This document shows, in pieces, positions 1-8,096 of a stretch of 64,000 nt of DNA. Below the pieces are notes generated by a model. That model did no database searches and was not told the origin of the DNA. It worked only from the letters and a program-made list of their open reading frames with translations. How positions within the stretch are numbered: the stretch's first letter is position 1; every line of letters begins with the position of its first letter. The stretch is taken from positions 496,001 through 560,000 of the forward strand of contig NZ_JAPFQN010000005.1 in NCBI RefSeq assembly GCF_026241165.1. Direction: 5' to 3'. The stretch is from Mangrovivirga halotolerans. Its GTDB lineage: Bacteria; Bacteroidota; Bacteroidia; Cytophagales; Cyclobacteriaceae. Made by a program: the position numbers and the translations under genes.

Positions 1-330
1 TACTCACTCAGGCTCTATGAACAGCTTATCAAAAAAGAACAAAATCCACTGGTTATTGATTCGGGAATTGTTCTTGGAGATCCTGAGTCTTCATTAATAA
101 AAATTTGTGATGCTCTTGGTATTGAATATCAAAGTTCTATGCTAACCTGGCAACCTGGCCCACGTCAGGAAGATGGCATATGGGCAAAATACTGGTATAA
201 TAATGTCCATAAAAGCGCAGGATTAAAGCATAAGATGGAAAAGCCTAAAGATGTTGATGAAAAATATTATTCTCTTTATTTGCAGTCGATTGAATACTAT
301 AAAGAATTATTAAAACACGCTATTAAATAA
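1..330 (+). CDS. Sulfotransferase-like protein, C-terminal part (5' end outside window)
   Basis: The reading frame is open from the first base and ends in TAA at 328-330, so only the last 109 residues are present. They include a VIDSG...LGDPESSL stretch followed by a MLTWQPGPRQEDGIWAKYWY segment and a nearby histidine/serine pair (NVHKSAG). This is the C-terminal pattern of bacterial sulfotransferase-like (P-loop) proteins; the PAPS-binding N-terminus lies outside the window. It ends 3 bases before the aminotransferase at 334, so the two are probably co-transcribed. Substrate unknown. The family call rests on the C-terminal pattern only. Confidence 0.6.
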   Translation, partial: YSLRLYEQLIKKEQNPLVIDSGIVLGDPESSLIKICDALGIEYQSSMLTWQPGPRQEDGIWAKYWYNNVHKSAGLKHKMEKPKDVDEKYYSLYLQSIEYYKELLKHAIK

Positions 331-333
331 CTC

Positions 334-1242
334 ATGTTACAAGAATTTAATCCAAAGAACAAGGACATTAAAGTTTGGGTAGGAAATAAGCTGTATCCAC
401 GTAATGAAGCTAAAGTATCTGTTTTTGACAGCATTGTACAAGGCGGAGATGGCGTGTGGGAAGGACTGCGGATATACGATGGTCATGTATTTTGTCTTGA
501 CCAACATCTTGAGAGGCTTGAATATTCAGCAAAGGCATTGGCGTTCGAGGATATCCCCGATAGAAAATATATTAAAAAAGCCCTTGCTGATACCTTGAAA
601 GCAAATGGTATGACGGATCAAACTCATGTCAGGCTTACCCTTACAAGAGGAGAAAAGATCACTTCAGGAATGGACCCAAGGTTAAACACGATGGGCGCTA
701 ACCTGATTATCCTTGCAGAATGGAAACCACTGGTGTATGATAATGAAAATGGCATAAGAGTGATCACCTCCTCTATTCAAAGAAATTCACCAAGACATCT
801 TGATAGTAAAATTCATCATAATAATTTGTTAAATAACATTCTTGCCAAAGTCCAGGCAAATTTTGCAGGTGTCGATGCCGGGGTAATGTTGGACACAAAT
901 GGTTTTGTATCAGAACTAAATGACACAAATCTGTTTATGGTCCATAAAAACAAAATCTATACTCCTCATGCTGATGCGTGCTTACCGGGAATTACCCGTG
1001 GTTTAGTAATTGATGTAGCAAAAGACTCGGGCCATGAAGTAATCGAGAAAAACCTTTCAATCAATGAATTTTACAATGGTGATGAAGTTTTCTGCACAGG
1101 CACAATGGGTGAATTAACTCCTGTTAAAGAAATAGATGGAAGGAAAATAGAAAATAAAACAGGCACTAATCTCAGGGAATTTCTGGTCAATAAAATCCAT
1201 GAACTAATCCCCACATTAGGAGAAAGAATAGATGATCTTTAA
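334..1242 (+). CDS. Class IV PLP aminotransferase (branched-chain aminotransferase-like)
   Basis: A 302-residue fold-type IV aminotransferase. Residues 31-47 (FDSIVQGGDGVWEG) match the early BCAT/DAAT motif. Lys159 in the DSKIHHNN segment is in the position of the lysine that forms the PLP Schiff base, and Glu194 in GFVSELNDTN is the conserved cofactor-contacting glutamate. Such enzymes transfer an amino group between 2-oxoglutarate/glutamate and branched-chain or related 2-oxo acids in the cytoplasm. The pair with the upstream sulfotransferase-like gene (3-base gap) recurs in Bacteroidota by recollection only. The substrate could be a branched-chain amino acid, a D-amino acid or another acid; no ilv genes are adjacent, so ilvE is not assigned. 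Confidence 0.82.
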   Translation: MLQEFNPKNKDIKVWVGNKLYPRNEAKVSVFDSIVQGGDGVWEGLRIYDGHVFCLDQHLERLEYSAKALAFEDIPDRKYIKKALADTLKANGMTDQTHVRLTLTRGEKITSGMDPRLNTMGANLIILAEWKPLVYDNENGIRVITSSIQRNSPRHLDSKIHHNNLLNNILAKVQANFAGVDAGVMLDTNGFVSELNDTNLFMVHKNKIYTPHADACLPGITRGLVIDVAKDSGHEVIEKNLSINEFYNGDEVFCTGTMGELTPVKEIDGRKIENKTGTNLREFLVNKIHELIPTLGERIDDL

Positions 1243-1251
1243 ATCTAATAA

Positions 1252-1623
1252 TTAATGCCTGTCAATAAATTCTTTGATCATCTGTGCCTGTAACTGACTT
1301 ACATATGGATGATCAGGAGCTTTATTTAATAACACCAACGTATAAGCAAATTTAGAAAGTTTCCAGTCTGGTGAAAGGGTATGCATGTTATCATCAGAAA
1401 TAAAATATTTCCTGAAGTGTTCTTCTACGGGAATACCGCTATTCATACAGACTTTAATGGCTTTATTTATTGCCTCAGACATATCCTGCGAGACATCTTT
1501 ACCAGTTATTTCAATTATATTTGAAGCATTATAAGACAAGTTTTTATCCCTTAGCGCCTCTTCAAACCGACTAAAAGTAGGATTAGCCCGCACTGTTCCG
1601 TAATTTATAATTTCATAGATCAT
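1252..1623 (-). CDS. DinD-like protein (DNA-damage-inducible protein D family), short
   Basis: A 123-residue protein. Its middle resembles the core of damage-inducible protein D: a run of the type A-x-K-V-C-x-N-S-G-I-P-V-E-E-H-F (about residues 56-70), then ...DWKLSKFAYTLVLLNK (about 85-100), matching the DinD pattern of an SG-x3-HF motif followed by a K/R-LS-R/K-xA-Y helix. DinD is an SOS-induced protein in E. coli that acts on RecA filaments, but it is about 270 residues long, so this protein holds only the N-terminal domain. It is convergent with the upstream aminotransferase gene (9-base gap) and lies 20 bases downstream of the dnaJ-like gene. The assignment is from motif memory and is moderate. 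Confidence 0.5.
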   Translation of the reverse strand: MIYEIINYGTVRANPTFSRFEEALRDKNLSYNASNIIEITGKDVSQDMSEAINKAIKVCMNSGIPVEEHFRKYFISDDNMHTLSPDWKLSKFAYTLVLLNKAPDHPYVSQLQAQMIKEFIDRH

Positions 1624-1643
1624 AATTTGTATTCGGTTGCTGT

Positions 1644-2594
1644 TTATACATATTGTTCACTAAAACTTGCTTTAAAATTTTTAAGAATTTCTTTTTGCTC
1701 ACTATTTAATTTTTCTGGTAATTTCGCTTGTATTTTAACGTAAAGATCACCTTTGCTTTGCTTTCCATACACAGGCATACCTTTTCCTTTAAGTCGAAAA
1801 GTTTTGCCATTTTGAGTCGCTTCAGGAAGTTTGATCTTCACTTTACCAGATAAAGTATCCACTTCAGTACCACCACCAAGCATCATCGTAAAAATATCTA
1901 CTTCATGGTCGAGATAAAGATCATCACCTTTTCTGCTATACCTGCTGTCTTCCCTGACTTTAACATTTAAGATCAGATTTCCTCGTGTTCCCGTAGGGCC
2001 TGGCTGACCTTTACCTTTTATTCTTAACTTGAGTCCTTCGTAAGCACCGGGCTTAATTTTCACTTTGATCTTTTCAGAGCCCACCGTAATGATCCGCTCA
2101 GTACCCTGATATGCCTCATGAAGTGAGATGTTCAGATCTCCAGACAAGTCACTTCCTAGAACATTTTGTTCACCAAAGCCTCCAAAACCTCCACGGCTTC
2201 TTCCTGAGGATCGTCTGCCACCACCTCCGAAGAAAGATTCAAAGAAGTCAGAAAATCCACTTCCACCAAAGAATTCAGATGGATCACCCTGAAATTGATA
2301 TTCAAAGCCTCCTCCCCGGCCCCCAAATGGTCCTCCAGCAGCATTCGGGTCAAAGCCGGCGTTTTGATACTGTTTCCAGTTTCTACCTAATTTATCATAC
2401 TGTTTCCTCTTTTCCGGATCACCCAGAACCTCATAAGCTTCACTGATGTCTTTAAATTTATCTTCAGCAGCCTTATTATCAGGGTTTTTGTCAGGATGGT
2501 ATTTAACTGCAAGCTTCCTGTATGCTTTTTTTATTTCATCCTGAGATGCCTTTTTATCTACCCCCAAAATATCGTAGTAATCCTTATAATCCAT
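1644..2594 (-). CDS. DnaJ-family co-chaperone, CbpA-like (no zinc finger)
   Basis: A 316-residue J-domain protein. Residues 1-70 are a J domain with the HPD tripeptide (KYHPDKN), which stimulates the ATPase of DnaK. A Gly/Phe-rich linker follows (about 75-150, with repeated FGG and GGR), then two C-terminal beta domains (about 150-310). The four CxxCxGxG repeats of type A DnaJ are absent, so it is of the type B/CbpA class, which binds unfolded clients directly. It lies next to an hsp20 gene on the same strand, together forming a protein-quality-control block. A 123-base gap with a terminator separates the two, so they are probably separately transcribed. Confidence 0.9.
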   Translation of the reverse strand: MDYKDYYDILGVDKKASQDEIKKAYRKLAVKYHPDKNPDNKAAEDKFKDISEAYEVLGDPEKRKQYDKLGRNWKQYQNAGFDPNAAGGPFGGRGGGFEYQFQGDPSEFFGGSGFSDFFESFFGGGGRRSSGRSRGGFGGFGEQNVLGSDLSGDLNISLHEAYQGTERIITVGSEKIKVKIKPGAYEGLKLRIKGKGQPGPTGTRGNLILNVKVREDSRYSRKGDDLYLDHEVDIFTMMLGGGTEVDTLSGKVKIKLPEATQNGKTFRLKGKGMPVYGKQSKGDLYVKIQAKLPEKLNSEQKEILKNFKASFSEQYV

Positions 2595-2678
2595 CTTGAA
2601 AGGTTTATACTAAAGTTAATAAATTGAACAAAAAAAACGGACCATATTGCCCGTCTTTTAATGTGAGAATAATCATAT

Positions 2679-2709
2679 AAAAACAGAGCGGGACAATTTT
2701 ATCCCGCTC
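2679..2709 (-). terminator. Intrinsic terminator of the hsp20 gene
   Basis: GAGCGGGA (2686-2693) pairs with TCCCGCTC (2702-2709) as a perfect 8-bp stem with an 8-base loop. On the minus strand the stem is followed by a T-rich tail. It lies directly downstream of the hsp20 stop codon. Confidence 0.8.
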
Positions 2710-2717
2710 ATAATATT

Positions 2718-3185
2718 TTATGATACATCAATGTTCTTTGGAGGTCTTGGTTTTGCCTCTTCTTTTTTAGGAACATAGATATCTAGTACTCCATCATTGT
2801 ATGAAGCTTTGATTTTTTCTCCATCTGCTGATTCAGGAAGGGTGAATTTTCTTAAGAATGAGGTATATAGAAACTCACGACGAGTATAATTCTCATCCTC
2901 ATCAGTTTCCTGTTCTTTTTTATCAGCAGATATGGTTAGAACATTATCTTCTAACTCAATATTAAAATCTTTTTTCTTCATACCCGGTGCAGCCAATTCA
3001 ATATTGTAGCTGTCCTCAGATTCCTTAACATTTACTGCCGGAAGCGAGGTTCGGTTCGCCATTACATTTCCAGTTCCCCAACTTTCATCCTGATTGAAGA
3101 AATCATCAAATAATCCATTTAATGTCGGAAACATGTCTCTTCTAGATCTAATAAGTGTCATATTTAGCTGGTTTTGGTTCAACAT
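2718..3185 (-). CDS. Small heat shock protein, Hsp20/alpha-crystallin family
   Basis: A 155-residue small heat shock protein. The N-terminal 45 residues are variable (DMFPTLNGLFDDFF), and the alpha-crystallin domain spans about 48-145, with the ELAAPGMKKKDFNIELEDN and YNDGVLDIYVPKKE signatures. Such proteins form oligomers that hold unfolding proteins for DnaK/DnaJ refolding, fitting the adjacent dnaJ-like gene. Met9 (start at 3161, MTLIRSRRD) is the more usual family N-terminus and may be the true start. A strong terminator follows. The upstream region carries repeated TGTCA/TGACA motifs and a sigma-54-like element. Confidence 0.92.
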   Translation of the reverse strand: MLNQNQLNMTLIRSRRDMFPTLNGLFDDFFNQDESWGTGNVMANRTSLPAVNVKESEDSYNIELAAPGMKKKDFNIELEDNVLTISADKKEQETDEDENYTRREFLYTSFLRKFTLPESADGEKIKASYNDGVLDIYVPKKEEAKPRPPKNIDVS

Positions 3186-3206
3186 AACTATTACACTTAT
3201 ATTAAG

Positions 3207-3222
3207 GCAAAAAATATTCCAA
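3207..3222 (-). promoter_or_regulatory. Possible sigma-54-type promoter for hsp20
   Basis: Read on the minus strand the sequence is TTGGAATATTTTTTGC: a TTGG block and a TTGC block with exactly 10 bases between GG and GC, the invariant -24/-12 spacing of sigma-54 promoters. The internal CAC of the -24 consensus is missing, so this may be chance in AT-rich DNA. The predicted start would lie about 10 bases before the ATG at 3185 or 34 before Met9. Confidence 0.22.
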
Positions 3223-3339
3223 TTTGACAGAAGGTCTCTTTAAATGTCAAAATGACACAAAACCCTTAATATCAACCTGTTAAAAAGTTAAATTTGTCAG
3301 TTTTATGTGGAAATATTTGCAGTAAAATGTCACATTTAC

Positions 3340-4278
3340 TCAACGCTTTACTACACCGATATGCATTAAAGCATCACCTTGATGAACAATAGGATTATGA
3401 TTGAGACCTATTACGTAGCCAGTAGCGGGAGCTTTAACTTTTAATTCGAAATCCCCAAATGGATCAAATATGTTTCCTACAGCCTGATTTTTCTGTACCA
3501 ATTCACCATATTTTACGGTTGACAGAAATACACCTGAGTTACCTGCTCTAACCCAAGATGAATTTTTTATAATATGTGTTTCATCCACAGGATCGATATA
3601 TTGATCAGTCATACCCATCTTATTCATTAATCTTACGGTACCATGTATTCCTTCGTTAATGGCAAATTCATCAAATCGTGAGGACTCCCCTCCCTCATAT
3701 ACTATAATATGCTTTCCTTCTTTAGCGGCAGATCTTCGTAGTGAATTAGGTCTGTAAGGACTACTAAGTGTAAATGGAGCACAAAAGGCTTCAGCTAGTT
3801 TTTTGTTACGTTCATCATCTAATTTACATCTTACTTGGGGATAATTCGTTCTGTCTGCCCCTCCTGTGTGAAAATCAATACCAAAATCAATCAAAGGAAT
3901 AATATCCTTCATGAGGTAATAAGCAATTCTGGAAGCCAACGACCCGTTTTTATTTCCCGGGAATGAGCGATTTACGTCTTTTCCATCCGGTACATATCTT
4001 GAAAAATGAATGAATCCGTATATATTAATAACCGGAATACAAATGACGGATCCGGCAGAGCACCGGTGAAGGCCTCTTTCTATAATTCTTCTGATTATTT
4101 CAACCCCGTTTATCTCATCTCCATGCATCCCTCCTGTTAACAACAATACCGGTCCGGGATTAGTAGATCGATAAGTTGTTATCGTAATATCTATTGGTGA
4201 ATGAGATGGCAACTTCGCAATATTTACATCAATCTTCTTCTCTTCGCCTGGTAAAACAGGGATTTTATTTATTTCCAT
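3340..4278 (-). CDS. Succinylglutamate desuccinylase/aspartoacylase family zinc hydrolase
   Basis: A 312-residue M14-like metallohydrolase of the AstE/AspA type. The zinc ligands His52 and Glu55 (GGMHGDE) and His137 (DFHTGG) are all visible, and YEGGESSRF supplies the usual proton-donor glutamate region. A DVNRSFPG motif (about 101-108) binds the substrate carboxylate. The last 60 residues form a beta-rich lid domain (KAPATGYVIGL). Family members cleave N-acyl amino acids. The substrate is not evident; unlike many Bacteroidota homologues, no RimK-type ATP-grasp gene is adjacent. It is transcribed toward hsp20. Confidence 0.85.
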   Translation of the reverse strand: MEINKIPVLPGEEKKIDVNIAKLPSHSPIDITITTYRSTNPGPVLLLTGGMHGDEINGVEIIRRIIERGLHRCSAGSVICIPVINIYGFIHFSRYVPDGKDVNRSFPGNKNGSLASRIAYYLMKDIIPLIDFGIDFHTGGADRTNYPQVRCKLDDERNKKLAEAFCAPFTLSSPYRPNSLRRSAAKEGKHIIVYEGGESSRFDEFAINEGIHGTVRLMNKMGMTDQYIDPVDETHIIKNSSWVRAGNSGVFLSTVKYGELVQKNQAVGNIFDPFGDFELKVKAPATGYVIGLNHNPIVHQGDALMHIGVVKR

Positions 4279-4383
4279 TATGCCGGCACTAATTATTTCT
4301 TTTCAAAAATAAAATTTATAACTAATTATTCACCCTGAAGTTAACAATTACATTAACTAAATAAATGGTCAATTAAATATTTG

Positions 4384-4391
4384 TAAGTTTG
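4384..4391 (+). promoter_or_regulatory. Candidate -7 promoter box for the VanX-like gene
   Basis: TAAGTTTG matches the Bacteroidota -7 consensus TAnnTTTG in all six fixed positions and lies 34 bases before the ATG at 4426. No clear TTG is present at the expected -33 distance. Confidence 0.35.
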
Positions 4392-4425
4392 TAATAACAG
4401 ACTGAAATCATTTTATTCTTATTCT

Positions 4426-5049
4426 ATGAAAATAATATTTTCTTTTTTTGTACTCCTGGCTTTTTCCTTTGATGTCCAGTATCCCATCAATGATCAGGAC
4501 CAATCTTCTTTCGTATTCATCGACGAGCTATCAGATAATTTCGCTTACGACATGAGATATGCCACCGAAAATAACTTCATTAATAAAAAGGTTTATGATT
4601 GTAACAGGTGCATGATCCGTAAAGAAGTGGCCAAAGCATTAATCCAGGCTAATAAAGAATTTATGCAAAGAGGTTACAGGATTAAATTTTTTGATTGCTA
4701 CAGACCTTTGGATGTTCAGAAAGAAATGTGGAAAATTTATCCAAAGCCGGGTTATGTAGCAAATCCTTATAATGGAGGTTCCATTCATAATCGTGGCGGA
4801 GCAGTTGATATCACTCTTGTTGATGAAGAGGGAAACGAATTAGAAATGGGTACAGATTTTGATTTTTTCGGTAAGAAAGCTAATCACACATATAAAAATC
4901 TACCTGAAGATGTCTTAAAAAACAGGTTGTTACTTAAAACGGTAATGGCTAAACACGGGTTTAAGCACATTAATACTGAATGGTGGCATTATAATTTTAA
5001 TAACGCCAGGAAATATTCTATTTCTAACCAAAAAACAGAGTGTGATTAA
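4426..5049 (+). CDS. D-alanyl-D-alanine dipeptidase, VanX family
   Basis: A 207-residue secreted zinc dipeptidase. Residues 1-15 are a hydrophobic signal segment. The catalytic pattern is complete: Arg93 in CYRP, the SxHxxGxAxD motif with zinc ligands His121 and Asp128 (SIHNRGGAVD), and Glu185/His188 in EWWH. VanX enzymes hydrolyse D-Ala-D-Ala. In vancomycin clusters they deplete the normal cell-wall precursor, but Gram-negative homologues without vanHA, such as this one, are thought to recycle D-Ala-D-Ala from peptidoglycan turnover. No vanH or vanA genes are nearby, so glycopeptide resistance is not implied. Confidence 0.9.
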   Translation: MKIIFSFFVLLAFSFDVQYPINDQDQSSFVFIDELSDNFAYDMRYATENNFINKKVYDCNRCMIRKEVAKALIQANKEFMQRGYRIKFFDCYRPLDVQKEMWKIYPKPGYVANPYNGGSIHNRGGAVDITLVDEEGNELEMGTDFDFFGKKANHTYKNLPEDVLKNRLLLKTVMAKHGFKHINTEWWHYNFNNARKYSISNQKTECD

Positions 5050-5050
5050 A

Positions 5051-5362
5051 ATGGATAATAATCTCGAAAAAAACCAGATCGAAATAGGTTCAGCAATAAG
5101 ACTTCCTAAATCGGATAAATCAATTACAGTTTATACTACAATAACGGATAAAATTCACATTGATATTTTGTCAGAAAAAACACCTGACCTCCCCTTTAAA
5201 CTATTGATGTCAAGCCTTAAAAACAATGATCAACTTAAAAAAGCAAAAGAGCTGGTGATAATCACTCACAAAGGAAAAGAGATTGCAAAAATTGTAAATG
5301 GTGAGTTTAAGATCACCAAACTTAATTTCTTCTTAAAATTATTTTTTAAAAGTATTTTTTAA
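5051..5362 (+). CDS. Hypothetical protein, 103 residues
   Basis: A short, lysine-rich, mostly polar protein with no family recognised. It has a beta-rich start (IEIGSAIRLP...ITVYTTITDKIHIDIL) and a hydrophobic, aromatic C-terminus (LNFFLKLFFKSIF) that could lie against a membrane. An upstream in-frame GTG at 5042 would overlap the dipeptidase gene; the ATG at 5051, just after that stop codon, is preferred. Its last 17 bases overlap the convergent AraC-type gene. It is probably co-transcribed with the VanX-like gene. Confidence 0.5.
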   Translation: MDNNLEKNQIEIGSAIRLPKSDKSITVYTTITDKIHIDILSEKTPDLPFKLLMSSLKNNDQLKKAKELVIITHKGKEIAKIVNGEFKITKLNFFLKLFFKSIF

Positions 5363-6347
5363 GGTCCTGACTTTTAACTTCTTTGGGCAATACTCCAAAT
5401 TCCTTCCTAAAAGCTGATGTGAAATGACTTAAATTAGCATAACCTATCTTTTTTCCTGCTTCTGTCACATTACACTCATTTGATTCAATCCATTGATATG
5501 CTCTTTTTAGTTTGGATTTACGAATATATCTACCAACACTTATATCAAGATTTTCAGAAAATATTTTTTTTAATTTTGCTGAACTTATCTTAAGCTCTTC
5601 TGCCAGCCCTTCAACAGTAATTACCTCTTTTAGATTTTCGTTAATGATATGAATGGCATGATTCAATAAATCATTGTCTACATCTTTAAAGCGTAAACTT
5701 TTAAAATCATAATCATTAAGGTACTCAAAATATAAAGCCAGGATTTGATCAACTTTTGATTTTAACAAAGGATAATTTCGCTTTTCTTCATTTAAATTTG
5801 ATATTATTGAATGGATAATCTCCACGACATTTAACTGTACCTTACCTCCTAAATATAGCTTATCCCGGTAAGTCAACAAATTATGTAATTCTTCTTTGAG
5901 CTGCATTAAATCCAGAAAATTTCGTTGAATATATTCCTGATTAGCTACTATAGAAAAATTGTGATGATCCTGATCTTCGTGATACTTTAATTCGCAATCC
6001 AGATAAGAATTTGATAATAAAACATTGAAATTTTTAGAAGTTAATTTTCCAATGTCGGTATTAGGTTCCGGAAGATAAACTATATCACTCTGCCCCTTTA
6101 AATGAAAATCAATTTGAATTAGAAAAGAAGAACTATTTGATTTTCGCATAATATTTACAGGAGCATTAGTAATGAATTTATTATACATAAAAGATAACTC
6201 CGGAGTTAAATTTAGTTTATAGGTAAATCCATTTACACCTTCATCTTCAACCAAAAGGCAATCATTTTTCCATTCGCTTGTAAATCTGTCCATTATGCTT
6301 TGGCAGATGTTGTCTAAATGATCGATTTGATATTTAATTAAATACAT
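5346..6347 (-). CDS. AraC-family transcriptional regulator
   Basis: A 333-residue regulator. The last 100 residues are an AraC/XylS two-helix-turn-helix DNA-binding domain: LAEELKISSAKLKKIFSENL is the first HTH, and GYANLSHFTSAFRKEFGVLPKEV is the second with its signature Phe-Arg...Gly-x-x-P. The 220-residue N-terminal part is not a recognisable cupin and may be a Bacteroidota-specific effector domain. No ligand or target can be named. Its C-terminal coding end overlaps the convergent gene at 5051 by 17 bases, and the 149 bases upstream of its start are very AT-rich. Confidence 0.85.
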   Translation of the reverse strand: MYLIKYQIDHLDNICQSIMDRFTSEWKNDCLLVEDEGVNGFTYKLNLTPELSFMYNKFITNAPVNIMRKSNSSSFLIQIDFHLKGQSDIVYLPEPNTDIGKLTSKNFNVLLSNSYLDCELKYHEDQDHHNFSIVANQEYIQRNFLDLMQLKEELHNLLTYRDKLYLGGKVQLNVVEIIHSIISNLNEEKRNYPLLKSKVDQILALYFEYLNDYDFKSLRFKDVDNDLLNHAIHIINENLKEVITVEGLAEELKISSAKLKKIFSENLDISVGRYIRKSKLKRAYQWIESNECNVTEAGKKIGYANLSHFTSAFRKEFGVLPKEVKSQDLKKYF

Positions 6348-6496
6348 TATTACAGAGTGCTGGAAATTAAATATTAAATAAGTGTCTTAGTTGAATTAGC
6401 AAATAGTAGATATTATATAATTTAAAATTAAAATTAAAATAATTCAATTTTATAACTCTATTTATTAATGATTGTTTGAAAATTAAATTTTTGGAA

Positions 6497-6703
6497 TTAT
6501 TTAAAGGCCATATTAAGAATTTTAAATGGAAGCATAATTAATTCTTTTAACAGATCGAATGCTAATTCAATTGAAAGACCCAGGATTGTAAATGGCAGGG
6601 ATAATACCCAAACTATGGGAAACAAAAAGAATACTAATAAAGCTAGTGGCCAGCAGATTGCCAATAAAATCAACCAAAGCAAAATTCCTAAAAATGTTCT
6701 CAT
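6497..6703 (-). CDS. Small hydrophobic membrane protein, 68 residues
   Basis: Almost the whole chain is hydrophobic: residues 3-40 form one long or two closely packed membrane segments (ILLWLILLAICWPLALLVFF, then VWVLSLPFTILGLSI), followed by an amphipathic tail (LLKELIMLPFKILNMAFK). No family recognised. It stands alone between the AraC gene and the divergent VLRF1 gene. A conserved start is likely at the only in-frame ATG. Function unknown; similar small proteins are often envelope-stress or transporter-associated, but nothing here shows that. Confidence 0.6.
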   Translation of the reverse strand: MRTFLGILLWLILLAICWPLALLVFFLFPIVWVLSLPFTILGLSIELAFDLLKELIMLPFKILNMAFK

Positions 6704-6809
6704 AACTCATTAGTTTGTTCACCAGCTATAGTCCAACTATCAAACCAAACTCATAACCAACTATTAATCAGTTAATTAACAATCAATGATTTTTAAAAAG
6801 TATTCATTT

Positions 6810-6838
6810 GTGTACACGTTTTGTTCATAAGTGTACAA
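6810..6838. promoter_or_regulatory. Paired GTGTACAc motifs in a divergent intergenic region
   Basis: GTGTACAC (6810-6817) is a perfect 8-bp palindrome and GTGTACAA (6831-6838) is a second copy 21 bases away, i.e. two helical turns. They lie 55-83 bases upstream of the VLRF1 start and in the region shared with the divergent small membrane protein gene. This arrangement suits a dimeric repressor or activator, but no cognate regulator is known. Confidence 0.3.
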
Positions 6839-6892
6839 TTGTGAAGAAAGAACTGGTATGAATAAATGAAATATTGTCTATAATTTTAGGGT

Positions 6893-7540
6893 ATGAAGCG
6901 CAAGGAATTAGAGATCGATGAGATCAATGAATTACTATTTGAACTCCAAAATGATTCTGATACAGAATTGATATTTGAAGATGATAAATGGCGTTTTACA
7001 ATTTTAAAAAATGGCAGCAAAGATTATTTAAGAATACCCATAACAACTATTTTTGAAAAAAATGAAGTTATCCCTGTCTCAAGACACTTTATCATAGCTT
7101 TGATAGAAACAGGACATGCTGCACTTGCTTTATGTGATGAAGAAGAAATTCTTAATCATAAAGTTTTCAAATCATATATGGTAAGGAAAAAACAAGGTAA
7201 AAGCCAACTTAAATACCTAAAGACCAAAGGAAAATCCAGAGCAGGCTCACGAGTCAGGTTAGCTAATGCCCTGGAGTTTTTCGAAAACATTAATACTCGT
7301 TTAAATGAGTATGAGGATGAATATTCTATTGATATAATAGCCTTGAGTTGTAATAAAACGATTCTTCCTTTTCTATTTAACTCAAAAGTTGAACCACCAT
7401 TTGAGAAAAAAGATGATCGGCTATATAAAATCCCAAAATATGTAGATACTCCGGGGTATGAAGAAATGCTTGAAACCTATGAATATTTAATTTCAGGAGA
7501 ACTTTTTACCGAAAGTAATGACTTTATACTGGAAATTTAA
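6893..7540 (+). CDS. Bacterial VLRF1-family (Vms1/ANKZF1-like) peptidyl-tRNA hydrolase candidate
   Basis: A 215-residue protein resembling the VLRF1 domain, an eRF1-like fold first defined in Vms1/ANKZF1 and also found in Bacteroidota. The diagnostic loop spans about residues 97-122: VRKKQGKSQ, then a Gly/Ser stretch KSRAGSRVRL, then a helix FFENINTRL. Gln105 in GKSQ corresponds to the catalytic glutamine of Vms1 (functionally like the GGQ motif of release factors). In eukaryotes this activity frees nascent chains from tRNA on stalled ribosomes. The ankyrin and zinc-finger parts of Vms1 are absent, so this is a stand-alone catalytic domain. Monocistronic. Role in ribosome rescue is inferred from the family. 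Confidence 0.72.
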   Translation: MKRKELEIDEINELLFELQNDSDTELIFEDDKWRFTILKNGSKDYLRIPITTIFEKNEVIPVSRHFIIALIETGHAALALCDEEEILNHKVFKSYMVRKKQGKSQLKYLKTKGKSRAGSRVRLANALEFFENINTRLNEYEDEYSIDIIALSCNKTILPFLFNSKVEPPFEKKDDRLYKIPKYVDTPGYEEMLETYEYLISGELFTESNDFILEI

Positions 7541-7631
7541 TTGGCATACCTATTCTTAGAGGCATTTCAAGGAGCATTTTCATATCATCCAAAAAAAATT
7601 TGGCAGCTACGGTATAAAAACTAAGTGACTT

Positions 7632-8096
7632 TTAAGATTTAAATATTTCGAATGCATAATTAGCTGTCGACCAGAATTCATCAAGGTCAATCAGATTTTG
7701 CTTAAAAAAAGAAATTAGTTCAGGCCAGTCATTCTCATTCATCACCTTTACACCTTCTAACACCTGGTAATATCCTGGAAGTGGTATTCCGTATTTATTA
7801 TCACCCGTATCGTTAAATATCCATTCTTTTCCGGTTTCAGACTCAAGCATCCTTCTCAGTTCTTTCAGCTGTTCAAGAAGTAATGAATTGATATCCGGAT
7901 CTTTGTGATCAACTGCAATACCACACCATGCTTTTTTATCTATAGCATCGAGTTTAAATCTAACCCCTTTAACACCAGTTTTATAATTGATCCAGTTTAC
8001 TTTAAAACCATCAGCAGAAGGTACTGGTTGCATAAACTGACCAAGTTTAGTCCAGAACTCTCTTCGTTTTGCCGATGCTGCCTCTTTCGAGTACAT
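7632..8096 (-). CDS. DUF4268 domain protein
   Basis: A 154-residue soluble protein of the DUF4268 type: it begins with REFWTKLGQFM, has a mid-region WINYKTGVKGVRFKLDA, and ends in a DEFW...ANYAFEIFK helix. DUF4268 domains are often found near or fused to nuclease-like folds, but activity is not established. Its start codon abuts the stop codon of the exonuclease III gene directly upstream (stop TAA at 8097-8099), so the two are one operon. This placement suggests, without proving, a DNA-metabolism link. Confidence 0.75.
   Translation of the reverse strand: MYSKEAASAKRREFWTKLGQFMQPVPSADGFKVNWINYKTGVKGVRFKLDAIDKKAWCGIAVDHKDPDINSLLLEQLKELRRMLESETGKEWIFNDTGDNKYGIPLPGYYQVLEGVKVMNENDWPELISFFKQNLIDLDEFWSTANYAFEIFKS

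Noticed and set aside
404-598. Plus-strand frame inside the aminotransferase gene
   Set aside because: Lies wholly within a well-supported gene in another frame and shows no family signal.
4426-5049. Possible vancomycin-resistance gene (VanX)
   Set aside because: No vanH, vanA/B or regulatory genes nearby; secreted VanX-like dipeptidases are common in Bacteroidota.
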